NCBI GenBank assembly: GCA_036426205.1
Contig: CM071586.1
Span: 8,924,219 to 8,988,218, forward strand
Length of the DNA stretch: 64,000 nt
Direction: 5' to 3'
Source: Ascaphus truei
Lineage: Eukaryota; Chordata; Amphibia; Anura; Ascaphidae
How positions within the stretch are numbered: the stretch's first letter is position 1; every line of letters starts with the position of its first letter. The position numbers were made by a program, and so were the translations under genes. The notes beneath the pieces were generated by a model, which saw only the letters and a program-made list of their open reading frames with translations, searched no databases and was not told where the DNA came from. This document shows, one piece after another, positions 32,235-43,799 of the stretch.

Positions 32235-33801
32235 GGCAATGTCTTGGCTCGTATAGCTGATCTACTCACAGGAGCAAAGATAAAATCAAAGCAGTTGGCA
32301 AATTGGGTTGTGCCCATATTCAAATACCAACCCATTCGGCGCTTTTATACTTTTTTGTTTTTTTCTTGTTGAGTCTCAACTGCTGGCCAATACCTCTGTT
32401 CCCGAAGTTATTCTACTTTCCATTTACCATCAATTCCGGGACGTTTTCAATAAGGTACAGTCAGACCTCTTGCCGCCACACAGGACTTACGATTGTCCGA
32501 TCGATCTAGTTCCAGGTTACTCCCTACCCAAGTCCAAGACCTACCCCTTGTCGTTACCAGAATCTCACGCTATGGATGAATATATCCAGGAGAATCTCAA
32601 GAAAGGCTTTATTCGTCACTCCAATTCCCCAGCAGGGGCTGGGTTTTTCTTCGTCAAGAAAAAGGACGGGTCGTTTAGGCCTTGCATCGACTACAGGGGT
32701 TTAAACCAGATAACTATTAAAAATCGTTACCCCCTTCCCCTTATTACCGAACTGTTCGATAAATTACAGGGGGCCAAGATTTTTTCCAAGTTGGATCTGC
32801 GTGGTGCCTATAACCTTGTGCGCATCAGGAAGGGGGATGAATGGAAGACGGCTTTCAACACGCGTAGTGGACACTACGAATATCTGGTAATGCCTTTCGG
32901 CTTATGTAATGCTCCCGCTGTCTTCCAGGATTTCTTCTTGGACCGTCCTGAGGCCGTTCCTGAAGAGGGGGGTACTGTCAGGAATCGGCGTTCTCCTCGC
33001 TTCCCACACAGAGCACCCCCTCTCCACAGGGAGCCCCTGGACCCACAAAACAATCCTGCCTTACCGTCCTCCACGGCTCCTCGCCCCTGCCGCCGTCGCG
33101 GGATCACTCCCCTCGGCGATTCCTCTGCTCAGCGCCGGGCGCTCCCACGCCCTCCTGCACGCACACTTACACGCATGCCAGCCTCAGATGTTATGTGCAT
33201 GCATTCCCAGCTTACAGAGCACACGCCTAACAGAGCACTTTTAACCATTGCTCCTGCAGTGAGGCGTCGCCCCCAAGCATCACACAGTTCCATGCAAATC
33301 AATGATTACACTCAGCTGGGCTGTAACACCTTCCTCCTACCAGGGAGGACTCCTTGCAGTCCTCCAGGCCTGCCCCCTTTTCCCATTGGCCTGCCCAGCT
33401 TTATTATGCCTGTGCTTCCCATCACTCGTCGCTCGACATAGTTCTGTATGGAAGCATTTGACTACTCTCTCAGTGACTCCTCAGGTATTGACGCGGATTG
33501 GACGACTACCCCCTCTGGCTCTCGACTTCGGCTCTACTTGGACTTTGTGACTTCTGGCATCCCTGTAACACGGCTTATACCTTCGATCATCCGCAACTCT
33601 CCTATCCCTGATCTTGGCAACGGCAATAACTACTCCTCCTCTACTACCGGTACCGGCAAGTATTGTCTTCATTACTATACCTGGCCTGGCAACACTAACA
33701 CCACACTCCGGACGCGCTCCCTTTGCTGTGGGTGCGTGTATCTCTACGTCCCACCTCAGCACAGGGGACGGGTCTGGTCTGCGGGCAGCACCGGCGTAAC
33801 A
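32235..33801 (+). mobile_element. Plus-strand gypsy G2 nested in G1, internally deleted
   Basis: It lies within the RT of G1 in opposite orientation. It holds an RT fragment (32380-32934), then jumps directly to the pol tail ([11 protein letters not shown], 32940-32973), a purine tract and a 3' LTR (32976-33801, TGTCAGGAATC ... CCGGCGTAACA, 826 bp). About 110 bp of G1 are missing at the junction, and no 5' LTR is visible, so its left part was lost. The first 150 bp after 32235 are of unclear origin. Confidence 0.75.
32380..32934 (+). pseudogene. G2 reverse transcriptase fragment
   Basis: An open stretch with clear Ty3/gypsy RT motifs: [73 protein letters not shown] and [16 protein letters not shown]. 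It ends before the catalytic YLDD box, where the sequence joins the distal pol tail. RNase H, integrase and most of the chromodomain are deleted, so no active enzyme could result. The continuing open frame to about 33441 runs into the LTR and is not meaningful. Confidence 0.85.
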
Positions 33802-34224
33802 GGCGTAAAGGTGATTTTCACGAAGACGAGATAAGACAAGTTGAATGTGCTTGATATGTTTAGGTAGGGACTTAGAGAAGATTAGAATGTCATCAAGGTA
33901 GACGATGACAAAGAGGTTCAGGAGATCCCAGAATATCTCATTAACAAATACTTGAAAAATGGCCGAGGCATTACATAGACCAAAAGGCATGACTAAATAC
34001 TCGTAATTGAAGGCCGTCTTCCACTCGTCGCCCTGCCTTATTCATACCAGATTATATGCACCACGCAGATCTAGCTTAGAAAAGGTAGTGGCTCCTTGGA
34101 GGCGATCAAAAAGTTCGGAGATAAGGGGGAGCGGGTAGCGATTCTTTAAGGTGATTTTATTTAGCCCTCTTTAGTCAATACAAGAGAATCGTCTTTCTTC
34201 TTAACTTCTTAACTTCTTTCTTGT

Positions 34225-35440
34225 TTGTGACATGATGTAACATCAGTTTATACAAGCATAAATCATGAGAAGGTCTCTGAAGCAATTAGGAGAGTATTAA
34301 CAAGAGATCACTAACTTAAGAAAGAAAAATTGGAGTTTTTGATTTCAAGCATTAATTATATCTTAAAAAACAACTACTTCTGGTTCAATGATCATTTCTA
34401 CCTACAGCTATGTGGTACTGCCATGGGTACCATATTCGCCCCGAGTAATGCCAATCTATTCATAGGGGCCTGGGAGGATGACCATGTTTGGAAGGGTGGC
34501 ATTCTCGGGGCGGTCCTGGTCTGGTGGCATCGCTACATAGATGTGATCTTCATATGGTGTGGCATTGAAGATGGTGCCACAGAATTCATAAAAATTTTGA
34601 ATCAAAATGATTGGAATTTGAATTTCACATACACTGTGGTTAAGAATAATATCCAATTTTTGGATTTAAATTTATATGTTGAAAATAAAAAAGTGAAATA
34701 CAAAACACATTTCAAGTCCATAGATTGTAACACCTATGTGGAGCGCACCATTTGTCACCATGGGGATTGGTTGAATAACATTCCCTATGGCCAGCTTAGG
34801 CGAGTGAAAAGAAATTGCCCGTCAGACACTGTATGCAGAGTGCAATCTCTTCTCTTGAGAGAGAGATTCCTGGAGAAAAGATATGATCCTGATTTATTAG
34901 ATAGTGCAATGATGAGAGCCAGTAACTTAAAAAGAGAAGAGATTCTAGTACCCAACAAAGAATCTAAGAAGAAAAAAATTAGAGAAATTTCAGGGCAATT
35001 GGATCCCATTTGTGACCCAATACAGTACCCAATCAGGGAACATTTAAAATATTTTAAATAAACACTGGAAGATTTTACAGCAAGATCCTCTTCTAGGAGA
35101 TTTTTTACCTTCAAAACTTCAGTTAATATTTTCAAAGTGGGTATATTTTAGGGCACAACGAAAGCGCTAATATCTTAAATATGTCAACCAAGTAGTGATA
35201 CCATTATTCAATAAACATAGTGTTAGTGACAATAATAACCATAATATTAGTGACAATAATAAACACAAACTTAAAGTCCTGTGCAAAATGTCCAAATAGC
35301 TGCCTTAAAAGTCCCACTGGATGTCTTGCAACCAGTTGAAATTATGTGAACAAAATAGACCTTTCGGGCGCTTAGGACTGTAAATACCACAAGTGTTCTT
35401 GCGTGAATTGTAAATGAAGATAAACTCGGATCCTCAGAAG
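34225..35440 (+). pseudogene. PLE-4 reverse transcriptase fragment
   Basis: RT motif A appears at 34230-34290 (DVTSVYTSINHEK), then after a stop a 243-residue open stretch (34330-35061) with QLCGTAMGTIFAPSNANLF (motif B), HRYIDVIFIWCG (motif C, catalytic YIDD altered to YIDV), NNIQFLDLNLYVE and RRVKRNC. This layout belongs to a PLE lineage related to PLE-3 and distinct from PLE-1. A cysteine-rich scrap, KYHKCSCVNCK, occurs near 35385, where the CxxC part of the C-terminus would be. The GIY-YIG core was not found. Truncated at both ends; inactive. Confidence 0.8.
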
Positions 35441-35739
35441 AAAATGCACCTCAGGAGATGGGAGACAAGAATACAATATACACTACCATCGTGCATTACC
35501 CAGAGACAGATCAGTGATAGAAACCAGGTATACTGGCAAAGGTGAAAAATTTAATACTCCATATGGAAAAAATGTAGATGACAATCTAAATAAAATTGTA
35601 TATTATTAAATACAAATGTACGTGCACCACAAGGTACCACAACATATATTAAAAATAACTACGGTAAACTCCGTCGTTAACTCCTCCGCCGTTGGTAAAA
35701 ATTGAAAACCTACTCACAACAGGTGGCTAGGTCATGTGC

Positions 35740-37185
35740 CTTAATGTGAATAGTATCACTGATGCCTTGGATCTCCGTTACTTGTGGATGCTGGGTCCCA
35801 GTCAATTTGTCCAATGGCACATTAATCCTAATTTGAAAAGATGGGTAGCTCTAGAAAGAGAAGCTTGTTTACCTTTAGATCTAAAGACTTTAATTTGGTC
35901 CCCAAAAAGGATGGTAAATTCGCTTAGAGATCCTCTCTCCTCTATTACCAACTCACTGAAAATCTGGGAGACCACCAAGTTCAGATGCACTTTGACTACC
36001 AGGAATTCACTATTGGCCCCCCTACTAATTAACCCTGATTTTGCTCCCGGTCTGAACGGAAAGGATTTTACAATTTGGCAACAGAAAGAGCTTCTTAGAC
36101 TCAAAGATTTATGAAATGATAATATAGTAAAGACGTTTGATCAAATCCAGGAAGAAAAAAGTATGCCCTATTCTGAATTCTTCTGATACCTTCAGGCCTT
36201 TTATAATAAACATATACCCTTTCCCCCACTAACGAATTTGGAAAAATGATGTATACTCGAGACAGACACACGTGTGCTTACATCACAAAAATATGCAGAA
36301 ATTGCAGTATATGAACCAATGGGAGGCAGATTTTGGCGAGGTTCTGGAGGAAGAGGACTGGATTGAAATTGTTGAGTCAGCCACTAAGAGTTCAATTTGT
36401 ACCACATTAAAGGAATATGCATATAAAGTTATGATGAAGTGGTATCTCACCCCGGTTAAGCTTTCCAAATGTATCCCTGGATATTCTCCAATGTGTCCAA
36501 AAAACTGCGGAGAACAGGTAAATGTGTTGCATATGCTGTGGGATTGGCCTCAAGTTGCATCCCTCTGGAGCGAAATTAAGAATTGGCCGCTACATAGGAT
36601 ATTGGGCCCAATATACCTATGGATCCTTGGTTATTCCTTCTAAATAGATCAGTGCAAGGTTTGTCCAGATCCGAAAGCAAATTGGTTGTCCATTTGGCAA
36701 CTGCAACGAAATGCGAGATTGCAGCACTATGGAAACAAAAAGATGTCTCGCAATTTTCCAAAATTTGTAATAGATTTGGTTTGTCTGTCAAATGAAAAAA
36801 TTAACAAGCCTGGTCAATGATACTGGTTCTAAATTTCAGAAAGTTTGGCAATCATGGTTTGCTCAATCAGATATTACGGGAGGTAGCATGACCACAATTT
36901 TGCTAGGATAGATGTAGGTGCATTCTCCTCTGATGTACAATCCAAGTCAGACTAGCGGAGGGGTATATCTGAAGTATTCGCCAGAATAGAAGAGATCGTG
37001 ACTGTGCGGAGGCAATAAAGACTGGACCAATTAAGCAGAAGAAAGTAACCAGGCCCGTTCCCCGCCTTTCCCTCCACCCCCCCGATGTGTCCCTCCTGAT
37101 TTTGTTTCATTCAAGAAATTGTAATGTTGTGTATGTATACTATGTTGAATTACAATAAAATTTAAGATACAAAAAAAAAAAAGTT
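35740..37185 (+). pseudogene. L1-type LINE ORF2 C-terminus, second copy
   Basis: Plus-strand reading contains PSQFVQWHINPNLKRWVALE, then in another frame SSICTTLKEYAYKVMMKWYL TPVKLSK and CGEQVNVLHMLWDWPQV, the same L1 C-terminal region as 27961-29392 (TSICTTIKENIYKIIFQW and HIWWSCPEI there). The 3' UTR ends AATAAAATTTAAGATAC plus an A tract (to about 37182). Several frameshifts; 5' truncated. The target duplication is not obvious. It lies just upstream of exon 2 of the zinc-finger gene. Between 35440 and 35740 nothing identifiable is seen. Confidence 0.8.
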
Positions 37186-37400
37186 TTTACTGAACATAGA
37201 AGAGTTTGTACGTTTTGTGTTGTGAAGTGAAATAGTTGACAATACTGATGAAGAGGCCACTAAAGAGATGACTTGTTTATGGTGCTAGTAAGGAGAGATT
37301 GTTCCTCTTGCTGCAGAGTGACGTACTAGAAGGAACATGTCATATATTAAGTCTGTCTCTTGCATTGAAGTCTGACATGTATTCCTCTTTCATTGTGTAG

Positions 37401-37460
37401 GAATACATCATTGTGAAGAAAAATTCCCCCCATAGCAGCATCCACCTGCTAACTGGAGAG
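37401..37460 (+). CDS. KRAB/FAX zinc-finger protein gene, coding exon 2
   Basis: A 60-bp exon bounded by CTCTTTCATTGTGTAG and GAG|GTGAGC. It reads EYIIVKKNSPHSSIHLLTGE, matching the family pattern in which a DYTVVKK-like segment ends with a second LLTGE before the KRAB exon. It enters and leaves in phase 0, so it joins both the first exon (ending LLTGE) and the KRAB exon (starting VPIKC) in frame. It is shorter than in many Xenopus relatives, which carry extra residues between VKK and LLTGE. Confidence 0.75.
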
Positions 37461-38365
37461 GTGAGCACTGCTGGAGAATGTTACATTATACCAGATTCAT
37501 GATATGGCTTCATGGCTCTTTACTGACCAAGCTTTATCTGGACCTGTATGTACAGTATGTATGTATATCTTTATTTATATAGCGCCATTAATGTACACAG
37601 CGCTTCACAGCAGTAATACACGTGACACGCATATAAATAATACAAATAACACATATTTGGAAGAAGTGCTTCAGACATAAAAGTGATATTTAGGAAAAGG
37701 AGTCCCTGTCCCAAAGAGCTTACAATCTAATTGGTGAGTAGGAGAACATACAAAGACAGTAGGAAGGTGTTCCTGGTAAGTGCATCTGCAAGGGGCCCAG
37801 GTTGATGTATCAGCCACGGAGCTACTCATATGCGTCGTTAAGGAGGTGTGTTTTAAGAGGGTTTTAAAAGAGAATAAAGAGGGTGCTAGTCGGATATTTA
37901 GGGGAATGGCATTCCAGAGGTGTGGGGCAGTGTGAGAAAGGTTTAAGGCAGGAGAGGGCTTTAAACACAAAAGGGGTAGAGAGAAGACATCCTTGAGCAG
38001 AACGCAAGTGTCGGGATAGTGTATAGCGAGAAATTAGGGCTGAGATGTAAGGAGGGGCAGAAGAGTGTAAAGCTTTAACAGAGAGGAGAATTGAGTGTGT
38101 GATATGGGATTTGATAGGAAGCCAGGAGAGGGATTTCACTAGGGGAGGCGCAGAAACAGATTTAGGAAAGAGTTAAGTAATTTTGGCAGCAGCTTTTAGG
38201 ATAGATTGTAGGGGAGACAGGTGAGAGTCAGGAAAGCCGGACAGCAGGAGGTTACATTAATCGAGACAAGAGAGAAAAAGGGTCTGGGTCAGAGTTTTAG
38301 CAGTCCAACAACAGAAGGAAAGGGCGTTTCTTTGCAAGATTGCGCAGGAAAACCGACAGGTTTTA

Positions 38366-38714
38366 CAGCTGCAGCAGCCGTTATTCGAACAAATCACGGC
38401 GCTGTTTTCGTGTGCTCTGCTGTACTCCACGCGGCATGAACACGGCCACTCGCCCCAGGCACCAGCGCTTATCACGGATACTTTGTTTTAATTTCATGGA
38501 TTCTGTTTCTTTGGTTGCAATGAAATGAATGAATTGCAATGTGTACAGTACTGTGCTACTGTGTCAACTTCAGGTGTTTAAAAACCAAAACACTAAAATG
38601 CAATTTTCTGCACTTGCCTCTTAAGGCGGAAGGTTGGAAGAGGTCACGCGCCATGACTTGGGTATTCCGATGTATACACTGCGTGAAGTGTTCGAATAAT
38701 GGCCGCTGCAGCTG
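38366..38714. mobile_element. TA-flanked MITE (Tigger/mariner type) in the L2
   Basis: A 349-bp element with terminal inverted repeats CAGCTGCAGCAGCCGTTATT and AATAATGGCCGCTGCAGCTG (extended by CGAACA/TGTTCG), flanked by TA (38364-38365, 38715-38716). TA duplication and CAG ends are typical of Tc1/mariner-pogo (Tigger) elements. L2 coding sequence resumes on both sides. No ORF. Confidence 0.7.
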
Positions 38715-39142
38715 TAGCTACCTTTTGAATGTAAGAGGAGAATATGAGAGGAGTTGTGTGATCCCTAGGCAGCGTACTTTTGCTACTGGGTGTTTGATAG
38801 TGCTTCCAACAGTAATTTAGAAAGCGGTAGTAGGGACGGGTTTAGGATGAAATATGTGGTGCTCTTTTTTGACATGTTAAGTTTAGGTTGGTGGAGGGTC
38901 ACCCAGGATGATGTAGCAGAAAGACATTCAGAAACTTTGGTCTGTACAGCAGGTGTAAGGTCAGGGGTTGAAAAGTAAATTTGTGCGTCATCAGCATTTA
39001 GGTGATATTTGAACCCAAGAGATGTGATTAGATCACCTAGAGAGAGTGTGTAAAGAGAAAGAGAAGAGGTCCCAGGACAGAGTCCTGGAGTACCCCACAG
39101 AGAGATCAATAGAGGAGGAGGTGGAGGTGCTACAGATACAGC

Positions 39143-39386
39143 CAGGAGTATTAGAACTCCTGCCTGGGAGAGTTCTGGGGCAGTCTCACAGTAAATGCCG
39201 CAACATTGCTGCAACGTTGCCTCAACATTTCTGTTTCAGTTTGAATGGGACTGCAGGGACCCCCCGCTGTGTTAATCCGATGGGCCATTATGAATCTCAC
39301 AAAAATGTTGAGGCAATGTTCAGACAATGTTGAGGCATTTACTGTGCGACTGTCCCAGAATTTCCCAGGTAAGTGTTCTAATACTG
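39143..39386. mobile_element. Foldback MITE in the L2 RT
   Basis: Inverted repeats of over 80 bp: CAGGAGTATTAGAACTCC ... CACAGTAAATGCCGCAACAT against ATGTTGAGGCATTTACTGTG ... GTTCTAATACTGG. CAG...CTG ends hint at hAT, but no 8-bp duplication is apparent. It interrupts the L2 just upstream (in coding order) of the GTPGLCPG motif. Confidence 0.6.
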
Positions 39387-39870
39387 GTGGCTGCATCAGT
39401 AGCAAAAGAGACACTGAAAGTACTATGGGGGAGGTAAGAAGAGATGCAGGATAGAGCTTTGTTATGGATACCAAGAGTATGGAAAATGTGAAGAAGAAGG
39501 TGGCCCACAATATCAAATGCTGCAGAGAGGTTGAGTAATATGAGCAGAGCGTAGTTACCTTTGTCTTTGGCAGCATGGAGATCATTAGTTATTTTAGGGA
39601 TGGCTGTTTCAGTGGAGTGAGTAGTGCTGAAGCCAAATTATAGAGAGTCTAGGAGAGAATAGGTGGTGAGAAAATTGAGCAAGTGAGAGTATACAAGACG
39701 TTCAAGGAGTTTAGAGGCAAAAGGCAGGAGGGAGACAGGATGGTAGTTAGAGAGACAGGTAGGGTCAAGCTTGCTGTTTTTGTGTAATGGTATAACTCTT
39801 GCATGTTTGAAGGAGGAGGGAAAGGTACCAGAGTAGAGGGAGGAGTTAAAAATATATGTGAGTATAGGGA

Positions 39871-40671
39871 TGTGAGTATCCGTGAAACTCGCCACCCTTG
39901 GCACGCCTCCTGCCTGCCCCGCTCTGCGTTCGGGTGCTCCGCTGTTTCTGCTCCCTGCAGTGCATCACCGGGCCACCTTGCTCCAGCCGCCGGACTATGG
40001 GCGCACGCGCAGACATGAATACAGAGTATCCTGGTCCCACCTCTAGGTTGCGCCCGCGCTGGGGCGTCATCGGCACGCTGCCCACATGACGCATGTTCGG
40101 CGAGCTCCTGTTCAGCGTCATAAACTTGCAGCTGCTATACGGCTCTAACCTGTCTCCTGCATCACTGCAACCAACCACAATCCGCACTTAGTGTGCCTCC
40201 GCTCTGCTCCATATTCATTGGCTCTTCACCCATGCTCAGCCGGCCCACTTGCTCATTGGCTGAGCATAAACCTTTGTCATTCAAAGTGTTCACCGCTCTC
40301 CTTGTTCCTGCTGCCTTGCCTAGTGCTCTTGTTCCTAGATCTCTGTTCCTGACCCGGCTATCCCTTGGACTCCGCTCTTCTGTACTCATGACCCCAGCTA
40401 CCATCAGTGATCCACACCTCTCCAACCCAGACCTCGGTATACGTACCACGACTACTCTCATCTCTCCAATCCTTACCTCGGCTAATAGTACCTGCAATGA
40501 TCTGTACCTCTCCAACACTGACGCTGGCAAGTATCTCAACTATCCGTACCTCTCTACCCCGACCCGGCTACCTCGACCAATCTACACTCCCGATGTGCCC
40601 ACGCGGTTGTTGGCTGGTGTATATTTAATCGCCACCTTGGCCTCGCAGTTTGTGTTAAGCACTACGTGACA
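39871..40671 (+). mobile_element. Solo LTR, 801 bp, in the L2
   Basis: Starts TGTGAGTATCCGTGAAAC and ends AAGCACTACGTGACA; flanked by a perfect 5-bp duplication AGGGA (39866-39870, 40672-40676). Removing it restores the L2 reading LAPTLIP-ILTYIFNSS. Internal repeats of the type CTCTCCAACCCAGACCTCGG resemble gypsy LTRs elsewhere in the window. No coding sequence. Confidence 0.85.
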
Positions 40672-41529
40672 AGGGATTAGAGTAGGAGCAAGAGGTTTTA
40701 GGTGATGGGGGAGTAATGGGAAGGGAATGGTGTCAAGAGGGAAAGTGGTAGAGGGAGAAGAGGAGATCAGGAATGATCCATCCTCCTCTGTGACAGCGGA
40801 AAAAGAGTTGAGGAGGGCAGGAGGAGAGTTAGGAAGAGGTGTAGGATGGGAGGAGGATACAGTGGGGACATCCTGACGTATGGATTCCACCTTTTTCTTT
40901 AAATAGTCAGCAAAGTCTTGAGGTAAGATTGAGAAAGAAAAACAGGCAGCAGATGATGGTCTGAGTAGGGAGTCAAAGACAGAGAAGAGTCGGTGTGGGT
41001 TAGACTTGTGCATGTTGATTAGTGAAGAAAAGTAGATTTGTTTAGCCTGGGAGAGGGCAGAGTTGAAACAGGATAACATATATTTTTTGTGAATGAAGTC
41101 TGTGAGAGTTGCTTGAGAAGCGTTCAGAGGAACGGTGCAGGAACACAGCATGCATGTGTAGCAATTAAGCCAGGGTCTGGAGTTAGAAGGGCAGAAAGAA
41201 AGTGGGGCATGTAGATCAAGAGAGAAGGATAGGGCAATGTTGTAGTTCCTGACCAAGTTGTCAGGGTCTGGAGCTGAGGAGAGGGAGGAGCACAAAGTGG
41301 AATCAAAAGCTGGTAGGTTAATAGAGCGCAGGGCTCTGTAGAAATGAGGGGTTGGAACCGGAGCTCAGAGGTGAGCAGGACCGAGGTCTGTGAGCATATA
41401 TAGGTAAGGTTTCCCTTCCCAGCTCTGACCTATCTCCTGGTCCGTTTATACTTTCCTGCTCCATTCCATATGACTTACATGGACACCACAGAGTGCTGGT
41501 ACTAACTGCCAGAGCGCAGGACAGACTTT

Positions 41530-42190
41530 CTATTGGGATGTACATGTAATTCTGTTTTTTATCCTATATTTCTGCCCATTCCTTGGATGGCAAAATTCAT
41601 TGCCTGTGATGAGGCTGTTACAGACTGAGCAGCCATGACATTTAAAGCATCGTTCCCTTGGCTGACTCAAGAAATGTGATGCAGTAGCTGCATTGTAGTG
41701 CTTAGTGTCATCTGCATTGATGAGAATGTCTTTTATATTTTTTTCCCCTTTGGTATGCAAACCTGGGTGGCTCCCTGCAGAATAAGCTCAAAGTATCATC
41801 TGTTTGGAGTACCCTCCAGTGTTTGCAAATGCTGTTTTTAATGAATTTACTGGCAGTAGTATATCGACTTACAACGTTTATCCTCTCTGTTTCTGTCTCT
41901 TGGGGTGCCGTTAAGACCTCTTTTTCTAACGCCTTCTCAATTACAGATTTCTGATGCCCACGAGAGATGAACCTTTCATTAATTTCTGCCATAGTCTCTT
42001 GAAGTTTCGCCGGCCTATTCACTATCTTTGATGCCCTTACTTTTTGTGAGAAGGGCTACATTTTCATCAGTGATTCCGGATGGAAACTAGTGGCATGTAG
42101 TGTGGAATTACGATCAGTGGGTTTGCGTTAGAGATCTGTATTAAGATTATGGCCGTCATATGTCACAAGTACATCCAGAAACAATATTGG
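41530..42190 (-). pseudogene. PLE-5 fragment (RT end to GIY-YIG start)
   Basis: Minus-strand reading: LFLDVLVTYDGHNLN, RKPTDRNSTLHATSFHPES (end of RT), RPAKLQETMAEINERF, REPPRFAYQRG, then RCFKCHGCSVCNSL and RIKNRITCTS before the GIY-YIG core. It is closely related to PLE-2 (RKPTDKNSTLHALSFHPDP, CFKCYGCSVCNSL). Stops interrupt it. The nuclease core and 3' end are missing at the 41530 side, and at the other side it abuts gypsy G3 at a 16-bp palindrome. 41310-41530 holds nothing identifiable. Confidence 0.8.
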
Positions 42191-42223
42191 AGCTCCACCC
42201 AGATATCGTTTCTGGATGTACTT
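42167..42223. repeat. 16-bp palindrome at the PLE-5/G3 junction
   Basis: AAGTACATCCAGAAAC (42167-42182) and its perfect reverse complement GTTTCTGGATGTACTT (42208-42223) are separated by 25 bp and straddle the switch from PLE-5 to gypsy G3 sequence. This points to fold-back synthesis or template switching at the junction. Confidence 0.7.
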
Positions 42224-42229
42224 GAAAGC

Positions 42230-43113
42230 CACACTTTGTCTCCTGGCCTAAACTTGGGTGCCTAACGGTGATGGCGATCCGTCTATGTCTTTTTTGTGTG
42301 AGTACTGCTTCCTCTATAGTCTTTTGAATTTTCTTCCAAGAATTTTGGAGCGAGTTTACTCTGAAATCTGCTGCTGAAACTCCGGAAGGATTGGGAGAAA
42401 TAGGATGGCGAGCTGGATGGAACCCGTCATTTATAAAAAATTGGTGATTCTGGAGTGGACTAATTTCTGAGTGAGTTATAGGCGAATTTGGCCCATGGGA
42501 GTAGTTCCACCCAGTTGTCCTGTGCTTCAGAAATAAAGCATTGCAGATATTGCTCTAATGATTTGTTCTTTCAGTTTGTCCGTTGGTTTGGGGATGATAC
42601 CCAGAAGAAAAATGAAGAGTGATATCCAACCTTTGAGCGAAGGCACACCAAAATTTCGAGACGAACTGTGACCCCTGATTGGACACTATAGAGAGTGGAA
42701 CTCCATGAATACAAAATATTTATTTGATTAAATATCTGCTAAGGTGGCAGAATTAGGAAGGCCCTTGAGAGGAATGAAAAGGCCTGTTTGGAAAACCTAT
42801 CAACAATAACGAGAATAGTGTTCATCCTACTAGAAACAGGAAGCTCAACAATAAAGTCCATTGAGAGGTGGGTCCACGGTCGGTTCAGAATGGGTAAGGG
42901 GCGAAGCAGACCAGAAGGCTTATTGCGGGTGGACTTATTTCGAGCACAGGTGGAACATGAGTTGATGAATTCCTTGACATCCTTAAACATATTAGGCCAC
43001 CAAAAGGTGCGTCTGATCAGATCGGTAGTTCTATTTGAGCCCGGGTGACCGGCAGACTTAGAGGAGTGACCCCACTCAAGAATTTTCTGCTGAAATTGAG
43101 GTGCAGCATTCAA
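42230..43113 (-). pseudogene. G3 integrase
   Basis: 43113-42739 reads HSSKSAGHPGSNRTTDLIRR TFWWPNM and CSTCARNKSTRN, an H2C2 zinc-binding domain, followed by WTHLSMDFIVELPVSS with the first catalytic Asp. Downstream pieces (SNQGSQFVSKFW, HPQTNGQTERTN) are recognisable in shifted frames to about 42540. In the second motif Asp is replaced by Asn, so the DDE triad is damaged. Confidence 0.8.
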
Positions 43114-43313
43114 ACAGCCCTAAAGCACTTCCATACACTCGGGAATGAACGTCTGAGTCTCCAGGATCTTGTCCAGTACAACGAAAGAGTTAGCCGAGAT
43201 TACATATTTGGTGGGTAAGATGATCTCAGGAATGTCTTCGGATTTGTCTTCACTGATGAATTGATAGGATAAGGCGTCAGCCTTTAGATTCTTAGTACCA
43301 GGAATGTAGGAAA

Positions 43314-43769
43314 TTATATAGTTGAATCTGGAAAAGAACAATGCCCAGCAGCCTGACGGGAACTGAGGCGACGGGCACCCTCAATATATAATAGATTTTT
43401 ATAGTCCGTGAGGATCGAAGTCAGATTTTCAATTCCCTCCAGGAGGTGTCTCCACTCTTGCAGAGCAAGATTGATGGCCAAGAGTTCCCTGTTGCCAACA
43501 TCGTAGTTTTGCTCCGCGGGGAGAATTTCTTTGAGGAAAAACCTGCAGGGATGTAGCCTATCCTGGGGGGACTGTCTCTGTGAGAGTACGTCTCCTGCTC
43601 CAATATCTGAGGCATCTACTTCCAAAGTGAATGGAAGTTTAGGGTCCGGATGGAGTAAGATGGGAGCAGAGACGAACGCTTTCTTAAGGGTTTCAAAGGC
43701 CTGGCATGCTCCAGGTGACCAGGAAGAAGTGTCCGCATCTTTCTTCGTCAGGGCGGTGATGGGAGCCAC
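43314..43769 (-). pseudogene. G3 RNase H domain
   Basis: An open block of 151 residues: [59 protein letters not shown] and [20 protein letters not shown], ending ILTDYKNLLYIEGARRL. These are the DAS, GNRELL and TDxxNL motifs of gypsy RNase H. The usual TDHKNL histidine is changed to Tyr. Confidence 0.85.
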
Positions 43770-43799
43770 TGTGGCAGAAAAATTACGGATACATTTACA

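Larger units (their letters stand above)
30180..34210 (-). pseudogene. Ty3/gypsy chromovirus pol G1, broken by a nested element
   Basis: Reading from high to low coordinates: RT ([27 protein letters not shown] in 33990-33840; fingers to 34205), interruption by a plus-strand element (about 32235-33801), RT/RNase H remainder (32230-31690), zinc-binding and catalytic integrase ([24 protein letters not shown] and HPQTNGQTERTN in 31271-30948), and a C-terminal chromodomain (YEVQSITDSRISRG ... YLVHWKEFGPEERSW, 30400-30260). Numerous stops and frameshifts make it inactive. It is 5' truncated at about 34210: gag, protease and the 5' LTR are absent. Chromodomains direct integration to particular chromatin in this clade. 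Confidence 0.9.
37560..41310 (-). pseudogene. L2-type LINE, broken by three insertions
   Basis: Minus-strand pieces in order: endonuclease-RT linker (41295-40680, PLSFCPSNSRPWLN ... HKSNPHRLFSVFDSLL), RT (FKHARVIPLHK, LSNYHPVSLLPFASKLLERL at 39850-39640; YHLNADDAQIY near 38990, YADD altered to NADD; LKLNMSK), C-terminal part (LSWLPIKSHITHSILL, ALHSSAPPYISALI, 38139-37900) and a 3' tail with AGCGCCATTAATGTACACAG (37560-37735). Insertions at 39871-40671, 39143-39386 and 38366-38714 split it. Stops and frameshifts are frequent. The apurinic-type endonuclease is mostly missing. It occupies the intron after coding exon 2. Confidence 0.85.

Noticed and set aside
32942..33441. Continuation of the gypsy RT open frame
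   Set aside because: After the deletion junction the frame crosses into the LTR; it is read-through, not a domain fusion with function.
39898..40669. Plus-strand open frames with repeated SNPDLG-like text
   Set aside because: They are within a solo LTR with a perfect AGGGA duplication.
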